From: JACDCA01 sp040881785
Lineage (GTDB): Bacteria > Acidobacteriota > Vicinamibacteria > Vicinamibacterales > 2-12-FULL-66-21
NCBI GenBank assembly: GCA_040881785.1
Contig: JBBECO010000199.1
Location: 1-64,000 of the forward strand
DNA: 64,000 nucleotides
Direction of reading: 5' to 3'
Shown here: positions 40,730-49,666 of the stretch, piece by piece
Position numbering within the stretch: the first letter of the stretch is position 1
Layout: each line of letters opens with the position of its first letter
Notes under the pieces: generated by a model
The model's input: the letters and a program-made list of their open reading frames with translations, nothing else
The model's database searches: none
What the model was told of the DNA's origin: nothing
Program-made: the position numbers and the translations under genes

Positions 40730-42206
40730 GTTCGTGCGCGGTCGCGGTATCGACGACCTTTCCCCCGAACAGCGTGCGGCGGATCACCTGCGCGAAGATC
40801 GACCGCTTCGACACCGCGAGCCGCGCGACGTCGCCGACGTGCCGCGCCAGATATCCCGGCCGCAGGAAGAACCGCCGCTTGGCGCGATTGATGGCGTCCA
40901 TGACCACCTGCTGGTTCAGACCGTTGCCGTTCATCAGGTAGTACGAGTACTCCATCTTCGACCAGTCGGCATCCGCCCCCTCGGGCAGCAGACCGTCCTT
41001 CACGACCTTGTCGAACATGGCCGTGCCGGGGTACGGCACCGCCGGATAGAAGTTGGCGAAGTCGGGATCGAGCCGCACCGCGTAATCCATCGTCTGGTGC
41101 ATCGTCTCGAGCGTCTCGCCCGGATAGCCGAAGATGAAGAAGGCGAAGGACCGGATCCCGGCCGCGCGCATGTTGCGGAAGGCCGCCTCGATCTTCTGGC
41201 TTTCGAGCCGCTTCACCATGTCCTTCCGGACGTCCTCGGACTCGGTCTCGATGCCGAGCGCGAGCATCCAGCAGCCGGCGCGGCGCAGCCGGTGCACGAA
41301 GGCCGGGTCGGTCAGGTTGTCGGCGCGCGCGTTGCCGAACCACTGGATCGGCAGTTTGCGCGCGATGAGCTCCTCGCAGAACACGGAAAACGACTTCACG
41401 TTGAGCGTGACGGTGTCGCCCCAGAGGTAGAAATACTCGATGCCCTGCTCGCGGTACGTGCGCTCGATCTCATCGACGAGGATCTTCGCGCTCCGCTCGC
41501 GGAACTTGTGCCCCTGGTGGATCGGGGCCACGCAGAAATCGCACGAGTACGGGCACCCGCGGCTCGTCTCGACGATGACGTAGGGTTTGTCGACGAGCGG
41601 CAGCGCGTAGTTGCGGAGTGGGACGAGGTCCCATGCCGGGTAGGGCATGGTCATGAATCCGCTGTAGCTGCCGTGCGCCCGGTGCGGAATCACCAGCCCG
41701 CCCGCGTCCCGGAACGTCAGGTTCGGGACGGTGCCGAAGCCGGCTGCCGGATCCAGCGTCGCCAGCTGCAAGAGGCCGTCCTCGGGCTCGCCGACGAACA
41801 TGCCGTCCACGGCGGGGACGCGCGCCATCGACAGGTCCGGTGCGGTGGAGGCGTGCGGACCGAAGCAGAACATCGGCGCGCCGTAGAGCGCCTTGAGGCG
41901 CGCGATGGCGGCGACGTCGGCGTCGAGCGTCGGCGTCGTCGAGGGGAACACGATGAGCGTCGGGACGAAGCCGTCCGCGTCGAGACGGCGGATGACGTCC
42001 TCGATGGACAGCCGTTCGGCGGTCGCGTCGATGAGCCGGATGTCGAGGTGCGCCTCGCGGAGCATCGCGGCCATCAGCGCGAGAGTGTAGGGCGGCTTGG
42101 TGGTGCCGAGCACGTCGTCGCGCTCCTGGCACCGGCCCTGGCGGGTGAACGCCACGCCGTTGATCAGCGGGGGATTGATGAGAAGCGTGCGTTGGCCGAG
42201 CATCAT
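40686..42206 (-). CDS. B12-binding-domain radical SAM enzyme
   Basis: A 506-residue protein. An N-terminal cobalamin-binding-like Rossmann region (about 1-160, TLLINPPLI, FVPTLIVFPSTTPT, FCFGPHASTAP) precedes the radical SAM core with C218-x3-C222-x2-C225 (CPYSCDFC). A C-terminal helical part follows. The open frame runs 117 bases further upstream, but the start at 42206 (or 42203) begins the conserved MLGQRTLLINPP region. Such enzymes often methylate unactivated carbons in lipids, sugars or peptides. It is convergent with the GT2 gene, with a 44-base overlap. Confidence 0.88.
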   Translation of the reverse strand: MMLGQRTLLINPPLINGVAFTRQGRCQERDDVLGTTKPPYTLALMAAMLREAHLDIRLIDATAERLSIEDVIRRLDADGFVPTLIVFPSTTPTLDADVAAIARLKALYGAPMFCFGPHASTAPDLSMARVPAVDGMFVGEPEDGLLQLATLDPAAGFGTVPNLTFRDAGGLVIPHRAHGSYSGFMTMPYPAWDLVPLRNYALPLVDKPYVIVETSRGCPYSCDFCVAPIHQGHKFRERSAKILVDEIERTYREQGIEYFYLWGDTVTLNVKSFSVFCEELIARKLPIQWFGNARADNLTDPAFVHRLRRAGCWMLALGIETESEDVRKDMVKRLESQKIEAAFRNMRAAGIRSFAFFIFGYPGETLETMHQTMDYAVRLDPDFANFYPAVPYPGTAMFDKVVKDGLLPEGADADWSKMEYSYYLMNGNGLNQQVVMDAINRAKRRFFLRPGYLARHVGDVARLAVSKRSIFAQVIRRTLFGGKVVDTATAHELRSAPAALAEADRR

Positions 42207-42211
42207 GTCAG

Positions 42212-43450
42212 TTATCGAACCACCGTCAGGGGAATCGCGCGGCGTGGCGGCGCGCTCACACCGGCGCCGAACGGCTCTGCGACGGGGATGGGCGACAGCT
42301 CCACCTTGCAGCACCGGCGGCACACCGGGAAGAGGCCGTTCTCGACCAGCCGTTTCCGCATGTCCACGAGCGTGTCGCCGTTCCAGATCTCTTCGAGCGA
42401 CTGCGTGCGCAGGTCACCCACTTCGACGCGGATGAACGGGCAGAAGTAGACCTTGCCGGAAAAGGACACGCGCGCCTGGAGAAACGGATACAGGCACCGG
42501 CCATCGAGCTTCGCGCCCGGCGTGTAGTAGTTGTCGATGAGCTGGGGATGGACTTTGGGCCGGTAGTCGAACAGGACGTTGCGCTCGCGGCATTTTTCCT
42601 GGAGCGCCGCGACTTTCGTGCGAACGCGCTCGATGTCGAGACCGGGGTCCTGCGTGACGAAGGTCGCGATCACGGACGGGTCGTCGACGCCCAGCAGCCG
42701 AACGGTTTCAGCGACTTCCTCCGGCGTGCTGAACATCAGATGGTTCAACCCGATGGCATCGACGCCGAGCTCCTGCGCGACGTCCACCATCTCGTCGAGC
42801 GCGTCGAGGCTCTCGTGCGCGACCGTCGTATTGATGCTGACGCGCAGCGGCGCGTTCTTTCGGCGCGCGGCCGCCTGCAGGCGCCGCAGCCCCTCGGTCG
42901 TCCGGTCGAAGGTGCCCTTGAGCCCGCGGGCGACGTCGTGCCGCTCCCTGGGCCCGTCGATCGACACGCTGATGTGCTTCAGGAAACCGGCCGCGGCGAG
43001 GTCCGCCAGCGCCTCGGCGCGTTCTTCCGTGATGATCGTGCCGTTGGTCGTGAGGTACCCGCAGGTGTAGCCCTTCTCGCGGAAGAGATCCATGACCGAC
43101 AGGATGTCTTTGCGCATGAAGATCTCGCCGCCCGTCAGGCTGACCTGGAAGTCGTCCTGCTGGGGGAAGGCCTTGCGCAGGGCGTCGAGGTCCATCTCGG
43201 TCCGCCATTCCCCTTCGAGGTTCAGGAAGTCGCCGACATAGCAGAACTCGCAGTGCAGGTTGCACCGCATCGTCGCTTCGTAGACGGCCCCCTGGGGCAG
43301 GCGGTCCGCGCGTCCGGACTTCTCGGTCAGAAAACGTTCGATGCGGCGTTCGTATTTGCGCCGGCGGTATCGCGCCCACGCATGGCGCGCCATCGGCAGC
43401 GCGCGTGCGCGCGTCGCGATCGATTCGCGCAATCTACGAGTCAGGGCCAT
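42212..43450 (-). CDS. Radical SAM/SPASM enzyme
   Basis: A 412-residue protein with the radical SAM cluster at C63-x3-C67-x2-C70 (CNLHCEFC) and TGGEIFMRKD (SAM-binding GGE). A C-terminal SPASM-like domain is rich in cysteines (GRCLYPF, YFCPFIRV, CRRCC) and would hold auxiliary Fe-S clusters. The ATG at 43450 is chosen; it overlaps the next gene by 17 bases. Members modify peptides or sugars; the substrate here is unknown. It is adjacent to the B12 radical SAM gene, so both may act on the same product. Confidence 0.88.
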   Translation of the reverse strand: MALTRRLRESIATRARALPMARHAWARYRRRKYERRIERFLTEKSGRADRLPQGAVYEATMRCNLHCEFCYVGDFLNLEGEWRTEMDLDALRKAFPQQDDFQVSLTGGEIFMRKDILSVMDLFREKGYTCGYLTTNGTIITEERAEALADLAAAGFLKHISVSIDGPRERHDVARGLKGTFDRTTEGLRRLQAAARRKNAPLRVSINTTVAHESLDALDEMVDVAQELGVDAIGLNHLMFSTPEEVAETVRLLGVDDPSVIATFVTQDPGLDIERVRTKVAALQEKCRERNVLFDYRPKVHPQLIDNYYTPGAKLDGRCLYPFLQARVSFSGKVYFCPFIRVEVGDLRTQSLEEIWNGDTLVDMRKRLVENGLFPVCRRCCKVELSPIPVAEPFGAGVSAPPRRAIPLTVVR

Positions 43451-45167
43451 CGAGCTGCCAGATCTCCAGTGGTGGACCGGGCCGCTCCAGGGCGTCGTCG
43501 ATCCGCGTGTCGGTGTTGTGCAGGAAAGGTTCGATCCTCGCGCGCTCTTCCGGGGTAGTTCCTGAGCGATACGGCGAGAATTCGGCCAACAGGCGTCCAC
43601 GCCGAGACAGCTCGGCCACGAACGGCATCATGTCGGGATCCAACCTCTGGTTCCGCTTCAGGATAACGTACGTCACTCCGAGGCGGCGGAGTGGCGCGAG
43701 GCCGTCCGTGCCCCCCAGCTCGGCGGGATCCACGTAGATCTTCTCGGCGTCCAGGCCATCGCGTCCCAGCCAGATGAGGCGATAGCTCGGCTGAGGGTAG
43801 GGATTCAGCCCCAGCTGAATCCTGAATTTCGTGGAGGCCGCGGCCGGATCGCCCAGATTCTGCGTGAGCGCTTCGACCAGGCTCGCCTTCGACGGCGTGA
43901 GCGAGACCGAATACGGCTGGAGGAGCACCGTGGCACCGGGCGGCAGATTGGTTTCGATGAAGCGCTGTGCGATGGTGCGCGTGTCATCGGTACGGAAGAA
44001 CAGGTCCGACCGCACGCTCGAGATCATCGGGGCCGCGGCGCAGGCCATGGCGGCTATCCAGAGCGCGGGTGCCGGCGCGCGCAGCGTGTCCGACAGCCGC
44101 ACGAGCGCCCAGCCCGCACAGATCGCCAGAAACGGAAGCACCGGATTCAAGTACCGGCTCGCAGGCGCGGTATTGACGATGAACGCGAAGAAGGCGACGG
44201 GAAACAGCAGAACGAGCACGGCCCGCGCCGGCGCCAGCACCAGCAGGCCAGCGGCGCCGAATACGCCCAGCGCGACGACCGCGCGGCCCATCGAATCGGT
44301 CCAGAGTATGTCGATGTAGCGCGTGGCCGGCGCGAAGGCGCCGCTCTCGACGGCGCGGTCGATCACGATCTGCCGGTTGGCGGTGATGTCGTTCCACGCG
44401 ACGATCGGTTCGACCAGAATGAACGGCGAGAGCGCAAAGAAGACCGCCGCTGACACGAGGCCGGCCGTGACCGCGTGGCGGGCCACGACCTGCCAGCCGG
44501 CGACGCGCCAGCGCTGCACGATCGCCCACAGCAGCGGCAGGACCAGGAAGATGCAGTAGTAGTGCGTCGAGAACGCCACGCCGCAGGCGGCCCCCGCGAG
44601 GAGCACGTCGTGCCTCGAGCGCCGGGCCTCCGGAGCGCGCGGCCAGATGCGCACGATCGCGATGAGTGCGAGGACGATGGCGAGTGTCGCGGGGATGTCA
44701 TGCTTCACGTAGTGGGAGTCGCGCACCGCCAGCGGCGCGACCGCCAGGAACAGCGCCGCCGTGAGCCCCACGCGCGCGTCGAACAGCCGCTGGCCGAGAC
44801 GGAACACCGCCAGGATTGCCGCCGTACCGCACACCGCGCCCAGCAGCCGTCCGGCGGTGTAGATGCCCGTAGGGTTCGTGAAGTACAACTGCTGGAGCTC
44901 GGTGAGCGTCGTCACCCCGCCCGTGAGCCACACGCCTCCGAGATAGACGCCGACCCACCCGAACAGCACGTAGAAGTAGAGCGTGGGGTAGAGGAAGTTG
45001 TGCGGATTGAGCGTCCCCTTCGCGAAGCTCAGGGCGCGCGCCATGATGGCGACTTCGTCCGGGTTGTAGACGGCGGGAAGGCCATACTGCAGCCCGATCA
45101 CGCGGAGGGTCAGGGCCACCGCGGCGAGGAGGACGAGGACGACGGCCGTCCTGGAGCGGATCGGCAT
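43434..45167 (-). CDS. GT39/PMT-like integral membrane glycosyltransferase
   Basis: A 577-residue protein with about 10-12 membrane helices and a C-terminal periplasmic domain (about 400-577). The first-loop motif YNPDEVAIMARALSF carries the Asp-Glu pair typical of PMT/ArnT-like enzymes, which use polyprenyl-phosphate sugars as donors. It probably glycosylates lipid or polysaccharide on the periplasmic side. It overlaps the flippase gene by one base and the SPASM gene by 17. Confidence 0.85.
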   Translation of the reverse strand: MPIRSRTAVVLVLLAAVALTLRVIGLQYGLPAVYNPDEVAIMARALSFAKGTLNPHNFLYPTLYFYVLFGWVGVYLGGVWLTGGVTTLTELQQLYFTNPTGIYTAGRLLGAVCGTAAILAVFRLGQRLFDARVGLTAALFLAVAPLAVRDSHYVKHDIPATLAIVLALIAIVRIWPRAPEARRSRHDVLLAGAACGVAFSTHYYCIFLVLPLLWAIVQRWRVAGWQVVARHAVTAGLVSAAVFFALSPFILVEPIVAWNDITANRQIVIDRAVESGAFAPATRYIDILWTDSMGRAVVALGVFGAAGLLVLAPARAVLVLLFPVAFFAFIVNTAPASRYLNPVLPFLAICAGWALVRLSDTLRAPAPALWIAAMACAAAPMISSVRSDLFFRTDDTRTIAQRFIETNLPPGATVLLQPYSVSLTPSKASLVEALTQNLGDPAAASTKFRIQLGLNPYPQPSYRLIWLGRDGLDAEKIYVDPAELGGTDGLAPLRRLGVTYVILKRNQRLDPDMMPFVAELSRRGRLLAEFSPYRSGTTPEERARIEPFLHNTDTRIDDALERPGPPLEIWQLDGPDS

Positions 45168-46723
45168 CAGCGGTCCGGTCCTTTCGGGCGGGTGTCCACG
45201 AGGTCGTCCGGTACGTCTACCGACACGATCTCTCCTCCCATTTCGGTGGCGTCAGCGGACCGTGTCACCGGGTCCCTTCGGCGTGCCTGTCGCAGAGCGT
45301 TCAGCCAGCGCAGCTCGCCCGAATTGAAGAAGCCCGTGATCCGGAGCGCCGCCCCCATCACCACCACGACGGTCGTGCCTCGAGCGAACACACCGGCGAG
45401 CGGAGACATGGCCGGGAGGAGGCCGGCCGCGAGATATCCGAGCACCGCCGCGCCCACCGCGCGCGCAATGCGCCCGCCTTCGTAGGGGATCGGGTAGAAG
45501 CGCTGGGAGAAGTAATACGCGATTCCGCACTGGATCGCGTAGGAGGCGCCGTTGGCCCAGGCGGCGCCGAGTATGCCGTAGCCCGGGATGAGCAGCAGGT
45601 TGAGCACGACGTTGACGAGGGCGCCGGCAAAGGTGGAGACCGGGTAGTACTTGGTCTGGCTGGTGATGTTCAGTCCAATCGACGTGAGCAGGTAGATGCC
45701 ATAGAAAAACACCCCGATGGCGGTCCAGGCCACGACCGGCGCCGCCTCCACGAACCGCCCCCGGGTCATCACGTCGAGCAGGTCCGTGGCGATCGCCGAC
45801 AGCCCCGCGGTCATCAGCGCGAGCACGGCGATGCCGTACGTCGCGACCGTGGTGAAGACCCGCTGGGCGCCCGGCTCCCGCGACGTGGCGTAGTAGAACG
45901 GCGCCCAGGCCGATTCGAAGGCGCCGAGTGCGATCTTCGGCACGAGGCCGAAACTCACGCCGATCGAGTAAACGCCAACTTCCGCCAGCGAACGGAACTG
46001 CTGCAGGATGACCCGGTCGGCCACCGCCATCACCTGCAGCGCGAAGCCGTGCGGGACGCGCGGGAGGCCGAAGGCGAGCGATCGTCTCAAGACCGCCATG
46101 GAGAAGACCGGACGGATCAGCGGCGCGAACCATCGCAGCAGCACCACCATCAGGAGGCCGGTCACGACGACGTCCGCGATCACGATGCCCATCACCCCGT
46201 AGCCGAAACCCACGATCAGCACCAGACGCAGAAGCAGCGTGGAGAGCGAGCGCGCGAGCGTCAGCGCGCTGAACTCTCCGGGGCGGTTCTGCATCCGCAG
46301 CACGTGAAAGGGGATGAAGGTGAACCCGATGGCAAAGGTATTGAGCAGCACCAGCTGCAGCGCAAGCGTGTAGCCGGGGGTTCCAAGCAGCCGCTCGGAC
46401 AGGAATGGCGCGGCGGCAACCGAGGCCACGAGGAGCACGCCGTTGACGGCCAGCAGGAAGAAGAACAGCGTGCTGGCCAGCCGCTGCCGGTCCGTTTCGT
46501 CCTTGCAGTCGTACCAGAACCGCATGAAGGCGCCATCGATGCCCCAGCGGAAGAAGAGCTTTGCCGGCGCTTCGACCGCGGCCAGCAGCGCGATGATGCC
46601 GTAGTCGGTCTGGGACAGGTAGAGGACATACAGCGGGAGCAGCAGGAAGTTTACGATCTGGACGGCGACGTCCCCCAGCCCGTAGATCGCCAGGCTCTTC
46701 GAGAGCTCCCGCAGCTTCGTCAC
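45167..46723 (-). CDS. Wzx-like polysaccharide flippase
   Basis: A 518-residue MOP-superfamily membrane protein with about 12-14 helices. It starts TKLRELSKSLAIYGLGDVAV and contains LYVLYLSQTDYGIIALLAAVE, a pattern common to O-antigen translocases. It would move lipid-linked oligosaccharide across the inner membrane. The GTG at 46723 is chosen because it overlaps the preceding gene's stop in a GTGA arrangement; the open frame continues upstream without homology. Confidence 0.87.
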   Translation of the reverse strand: MTKLRELSKSLAIYGLGDVAVQIVNFLLLPLYVLYLSQTDYGIIALLAAVEAPAKLFFRWGIDGAFMRFWYDCKDETDRQRLASTLFFFLLAVNGVLLVASVAAAPFLSERLLGTPGYTLALQLVLLNTFAIGFTFIPFHVLRMQNRPGEFSALTLARSLSTLLLRLVLIVGFGYGVMGIVIADVVVTGLLMVVLLRWFAPLIRPVFSMAVLRRSLAFGLPRVPHGFALQVMAVADRVILQQFRSLAEVGVYSIGVSFGLVPKIALGAFESAWAPFYYATSREPGAQRVFTTVATYGIAVLALMTAGLSAIATDLLDVMTRGRFVEAAPVVAWTAIGVFFYGIYLLTSIGLNITSQTKYYPVSTFAGALVNVVLNLLLIPGYGILGAAWANGASYAIQCGIAYYFSQRFYPIPYEGGRIARAVGAAVLGYLAAGLLPAMSPLAGVFARGTTVVVVMGAALRITGFFNSGELRWLNALRQARRRDPVTRSADATEMGGEIVSVDVPDDLVDTRPKGPDR

Positions 46724-48168
46724 CGTGCCAGCCACTCCCGCAGCAAGTCGAACGGGACGACGAAGCGCGCGACCCAGAGGTTGTAGGCGCCGCGGGGGTA
46801 CGGCGCGATGTCGCGGAGTCCGTGCATGAAGGCTTGATACTGCACCAGGAGCAGCCCTGTGTGCACGACGATGATGGTCGCGACGAGGGCGAGCGTTCGC
46901 AGGGCCGGGCGCCACCGGTCGATCAGGGCCGCGAGTGCGAGCGCCAACACGGGGAAGCCGCTGACGAAACGGCGCGCACCGAAGGCCTCCCCCGCCCACC
47001 AGTCCGCCACCGCGGCATTGACGTACCACGAGAGGACGAGAAAGAGGGCCGCACCGGCCGCCAGAGCGCCGTCCCGGCGGGCCAGCGGCACAAGGCCCGC
47101 GACCGCGATCGCGACGATCGGCGTCCACGTGAAGAGCCCGTGGAAGTCCGAGAACAACACGCTGATGAGGGCCGGCTCGGTCCACCGCATGAATCCGCCC
47201 CCCTGCGGCATCGCGAGGGGCTGCCCGTAGAGCGTCAGCCACACCAGCATCTGGGGGACGAACGCCAGCGCGGCGGCGGCGACCGCGGCCAGTCCCAGGC
47301 CCGCCGCGCGCGTCAGCGAGAACCTCGATGCGCGTACGGCGATAAGCAGGTCGAGCGCGATCGGCGCGAGCAGGATCGCATCCTGCCAGCGCATGAGGGC
47401 CGCCACACCGGCGAGCAGACCAAGCAGGATGTATCGTCTCGCCGCGCTGGTCCCCATCCCCGCGGGGGTGTAGCGCAGTCCTTTAGGGCTGCCCGGCCCG
47501 CGCGTCCGGAGCCACACGTACCAAAACGCACTCGTGGCCAGCAGCGACGCCGCGTGCGAATAGGTTGGCGAGATCACCGAGTAGTAGAGCGCGCTCGAGG
47601 CCAGCCAGAGCACCAGGCACGACCAGGCCGCGGCGCGCGCGGTGAAGAGCGCTGCGCAGGCGCGCCACGACAGCCACACGCCAGCCGTCGCTGCCGCGAT
47701 CCCGCTGAAGCCCGCCGTGGCCTGGAACAGCCGCGCGTAACCGTCCAGCGGATAGCCCGCGCCGGCGAGGTTGGCCAGCCAGACGCCCGCCGTGATCAAC
47801 AGGAACAGCGGCGTCCACAGCAGCGCGGGACCGACGGGCATCAGATTTCTGACGTGGCCGGTCGGCGTGTCTTCATACACCCATTCCGTCCCGGGCTCGC
47901 CCCCCTGAAGTCCGTACAACCGCACGTACTCGTTCTCGAAGTGCAGGTCGCCATCGAACACCGCGGACCGCAGCTGGACGTAATGGTGCAGCGCATCGCC
48001 AATGACGACGCGCCCGCCCGGCTTCGGACCGACGACGAGGCTCGTGCCGTAGGCAAGGGCGAAGAGCAGACCGATGCCGACGATCAGCCTGGCGGCACGG
48101 CGTTCCGGCAACGACAGGACGCGGTCGATCAAGGCTTGCGGAACGTCAGGAGGTTGAGAAAGCACCAC
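46720..48168 (-). CDS. Integral membrane glycosyltransferase (GT39-like)
   Basis: A roughly 482-residue protein with about 10-12 membrane helices. The first loop carries GDALHHYVQLRSAVFDGDL in place of the usual DE motif. GTG codons at 48168 and 48165 are the likely starts, and either overlaps the methyltransferase gene by about 40 bases. The cytoplasmic or periplasmic loop GSPKGLRYTPAGMG is encoded by a TGTAG hairpin element on the opposite strand (47469-47492). A dispersed repeat thus appears to have been absorbed into the protein. Confidence 0.75.
   Translation of the reverse strand: MVLSQPPDVPQALIDRVLSLPERRAARLIVGIGLLFALAYGTSLVVGPKPGGRVVIGDALHHYVQLRSAVFDGDLHFENEYVRLYGLQGGEPGTEWVYEDTPTGHVRNLMPVGPALLWTPLFLLITAGVWLANLAGAGYPLDGYARLFQATAGFSGIAAATAGVWLSWRACAALFTARAAAWSCLVLWLASSALYYSVISPTYSHAASLLATSAFWYVWLRTRGPGSPKGLRYTPAGMGTSAARRYILLGLLAGVAALMRWQDAILLAPIALDLLIAVRASRFSLTRAAGLGLAAVAAAALAFVPQMLVWLTLYGQPLAMPQGGGFMRWTEPALISVLFSDFHGLFTWTPIVAIAVAGLVPLARRDGALAAGAALFLVLSWYVNAAVADWWAGEAFGARRFVSGFPVLALALAALIDRWRPALRTLALVATIIVVHTGLLLVQYQAFMHGLRDIAPYPRGAYNLWVARFVVPFDLLREWLAR
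47469..47492. repeat. TGTAG-led hairpin element inside a coding sequence
   Basis: TGTAG (47469-47473) is followed by a hairpin: GCAGTCC (47475-47481), loop TTTA, GGGCTGC (47486-47492), with one G-T pair. The leading TGTAGCGCAG is shared with the element at 21942. It lies in frame inside the GT39-like gene. Confidence 0.6.
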
Positions 48169-48839
48169 CCTGGTATCGGCAGGAACCGGGTCAAGGCCCG
48201 GTGCAGCGGCTGCAGCGCGCGGGGGTGCCTGCGGATCAAACGGGTCAGGACCGGGACTGTCGGAAAGATGCCGTGCCGTCCGGTGAGCGTGAACCCGGCG
48301 CGTCGCCCCATCGCCATGTAGTCGGCCGCCGGGCGATCCCCCGGGTGTTTGAGTTCCGAGGCCGTCCGGATCAGGCGTCCCTGCAGAAGAAAGTGCACGC
48401 GCGACTGGAGGTGGGCGAGGTTTGGCACCGAGACCAGCAGCTCTCCGCCCGGCGCGAGGACGCGATGCAGTTCCGCCAGCGCGCGCGGCTGTTCCTCGAA
48501 GGTGAGGTGCTCGAGAACGTCCAGGCACAGGGCGCGGTCGAACACGCCGTCGCCGAAGGGGAGCGCGGTCAGGGAGCCGTGCTGGACGCGGGGGGACGAG
48601 TACGAGGCATCGATGCCCTCGATCGCCAGGCGATCGGCGTACTCCTCGACGAGCACACCCTCTCCGCAGCCGGCGTCGAGGACCCGAGTGTGTGGCGGCA
48701 GCCGGTCGAGCCACGCGCGGACGAATGCGAGCTTGGCGAGATAGGTTGGGTAATAGTCCCAGTCGGGGTCCGGTTCGCGATGATAGTCGCCGCGGGCGGC
48801 GTATTCACCGTCACGGAGTACGGGCGCACCGGCTGGCAT
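48129..48839 (-). CDS. Class I SAM-dependent methyltransferase
   Basis: A 236-residue protein with motif I VLDAGCGEGVLVEEYAD, then IEGIDAS, LPFGDGVFDRALCLDVLEHL and the LHRVLAPGGELLVSVPN motif. It is a Methyltransf_11/12-type enzyme, probably acting on a sugar or polyprenyl product of the cluster. It overlaps the membrane glycosyltransferase gene by about 40 bases. Confidence 0.87.
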   Translation of the reverse strand: MPAGAPVLRDGEYAARGDYHREPDPDWDYYPTYLAKLAFVRAWLDRLPPHTRVLDAGCGEGVLVEEYADRLAIEGIDASYSSPRVQHGSLTALPFGDGVFDRALCLDVLEHLTFEEQPRALAELHRVLAPGGELLVSVPNLAHLQSRVHFLLQGRLIRTASELKHPGDRPAADYMAMGRRAGFTLTGRHGIFPTVPVLTRLIRRHPRALQPLHRALTRFLPIPGWCFLNLLTFRKP

Positions 48840-48916
48840 GCCCCTGATTCTAGTCTCATCCGACGCTGGCGCTCATTCGCGTCGCGATGTGTGAGATGCG
48901 TTCTCAGGGATTGCGA

Positions 48917-49582
48917 TTACCGTCCGCCGGGGCCGCCGCCGCGTCCGCCGCTGCCGGGCGGTCTTGGCGGAGCGCCGAAGGGCACCGGCTGCTGCGGAAC
49001 CGGAGCGGGCAGCTGGCCGGGGCGCGGTGCCGTCAGCGGGCCACCAGGCTGCCCGGGCTGGATCGGCATCTGCGGCTGCATGCCGGGCTGCATGCCGGGA
49101 GGCAGTGGCGGCGGCGCGTCCGGGTTTACCTCCGGCTGCATATCCATGTCGGGCATCGGCTGCACCTGGATCGGCCGCGGCGGCGGCGTAAAGGGCGCCG
49201 GCACCGGGTTCGCCGGACCGGTGTACGCCGGCGGCTTGCTCGTGGGGAGGATCAGGATGCGATCGAACGCCGAGGCGTTGGCCATCGGGGTCGGCCGCTC
49301 GGCCAGCATGTAGCCGCTCGCGCTGCGCAGGAGGATGTCGAGCGCCTTGCGCTCCGGAACGTTGACCAGCTGCAGGGAGACCGGCGTCAGGATCTTGTCG
49401 CCGTTGACGATCCTGGTCTGCCCGATGCGCGCCCACTCCGCCATGATCATCGACAGCGGCACGTCCTGGGCCACGAGGGTCACCAGGCCTCCGTTGATGC
49501 TGAGCTTCAATTCGCCCGCAGACGCGTGAGCCGGAAGCGCGAGAAGCGCCGGAACGACGAGGCAAAGAAGAAGCTTGCGCAT
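48917..49582 (-). CDS. Exported STN-like domain protein with proline-rich tail
   Basis: A 221-residue protein with a signal peptide (MRKLLLCLVVPALLALPAHA). A domain at about 24-95 (LSINGGLVTLVAQDVPLSMI, LQLVNVPERKALDILLRSAS, GYML) resembles the secretin/TonB short N-terminal (STN) domain. The C-terminal 110 residues are Pro/Gly/Gln-rich (GMQPGMQPQMPIQPGQPGG). There is no secretin or TonB barrel, so the STN-like domain stands alone. It may bind a periplasmic partner. Function is unknown. Confidence 0.65.
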   Translation of the reverse strand: MRKLLLCLVVPALLALPAHASAGELKLSINGGLVTLVAQDVPLSMIMAEWARIGQTRIVNGDKILTPVSLQLVNVPERKALDILLRSASGYMLAERPTPMANASAFDRILILPTSKPPAYTGPANPVPAPFTPPPRPIQVQPMPDMDMQPEVNPDAPPPLPPGMQPGMQPQMPIQPGQPGGPLTAPRPGQLPAPVPQQPVPFGAPPRPPGSGGRGGGPGGR

Positions 49583-49666
49583 AGTTATTTCTCCCGAGAC
49601 ACGCGTCCAGTATACGCCCCGTTAGACAGCGAATCGAGCCCAGCCGGTTGAGAAAATTCAGGTAGT

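Noticed and set aside
40599..42449. Long plus-strand frame antisense to the B12 radical SAM gene
   Set aside because: Composition is typical of an antisense shadow, and the minus strand has a cysteine-motif enzyme.
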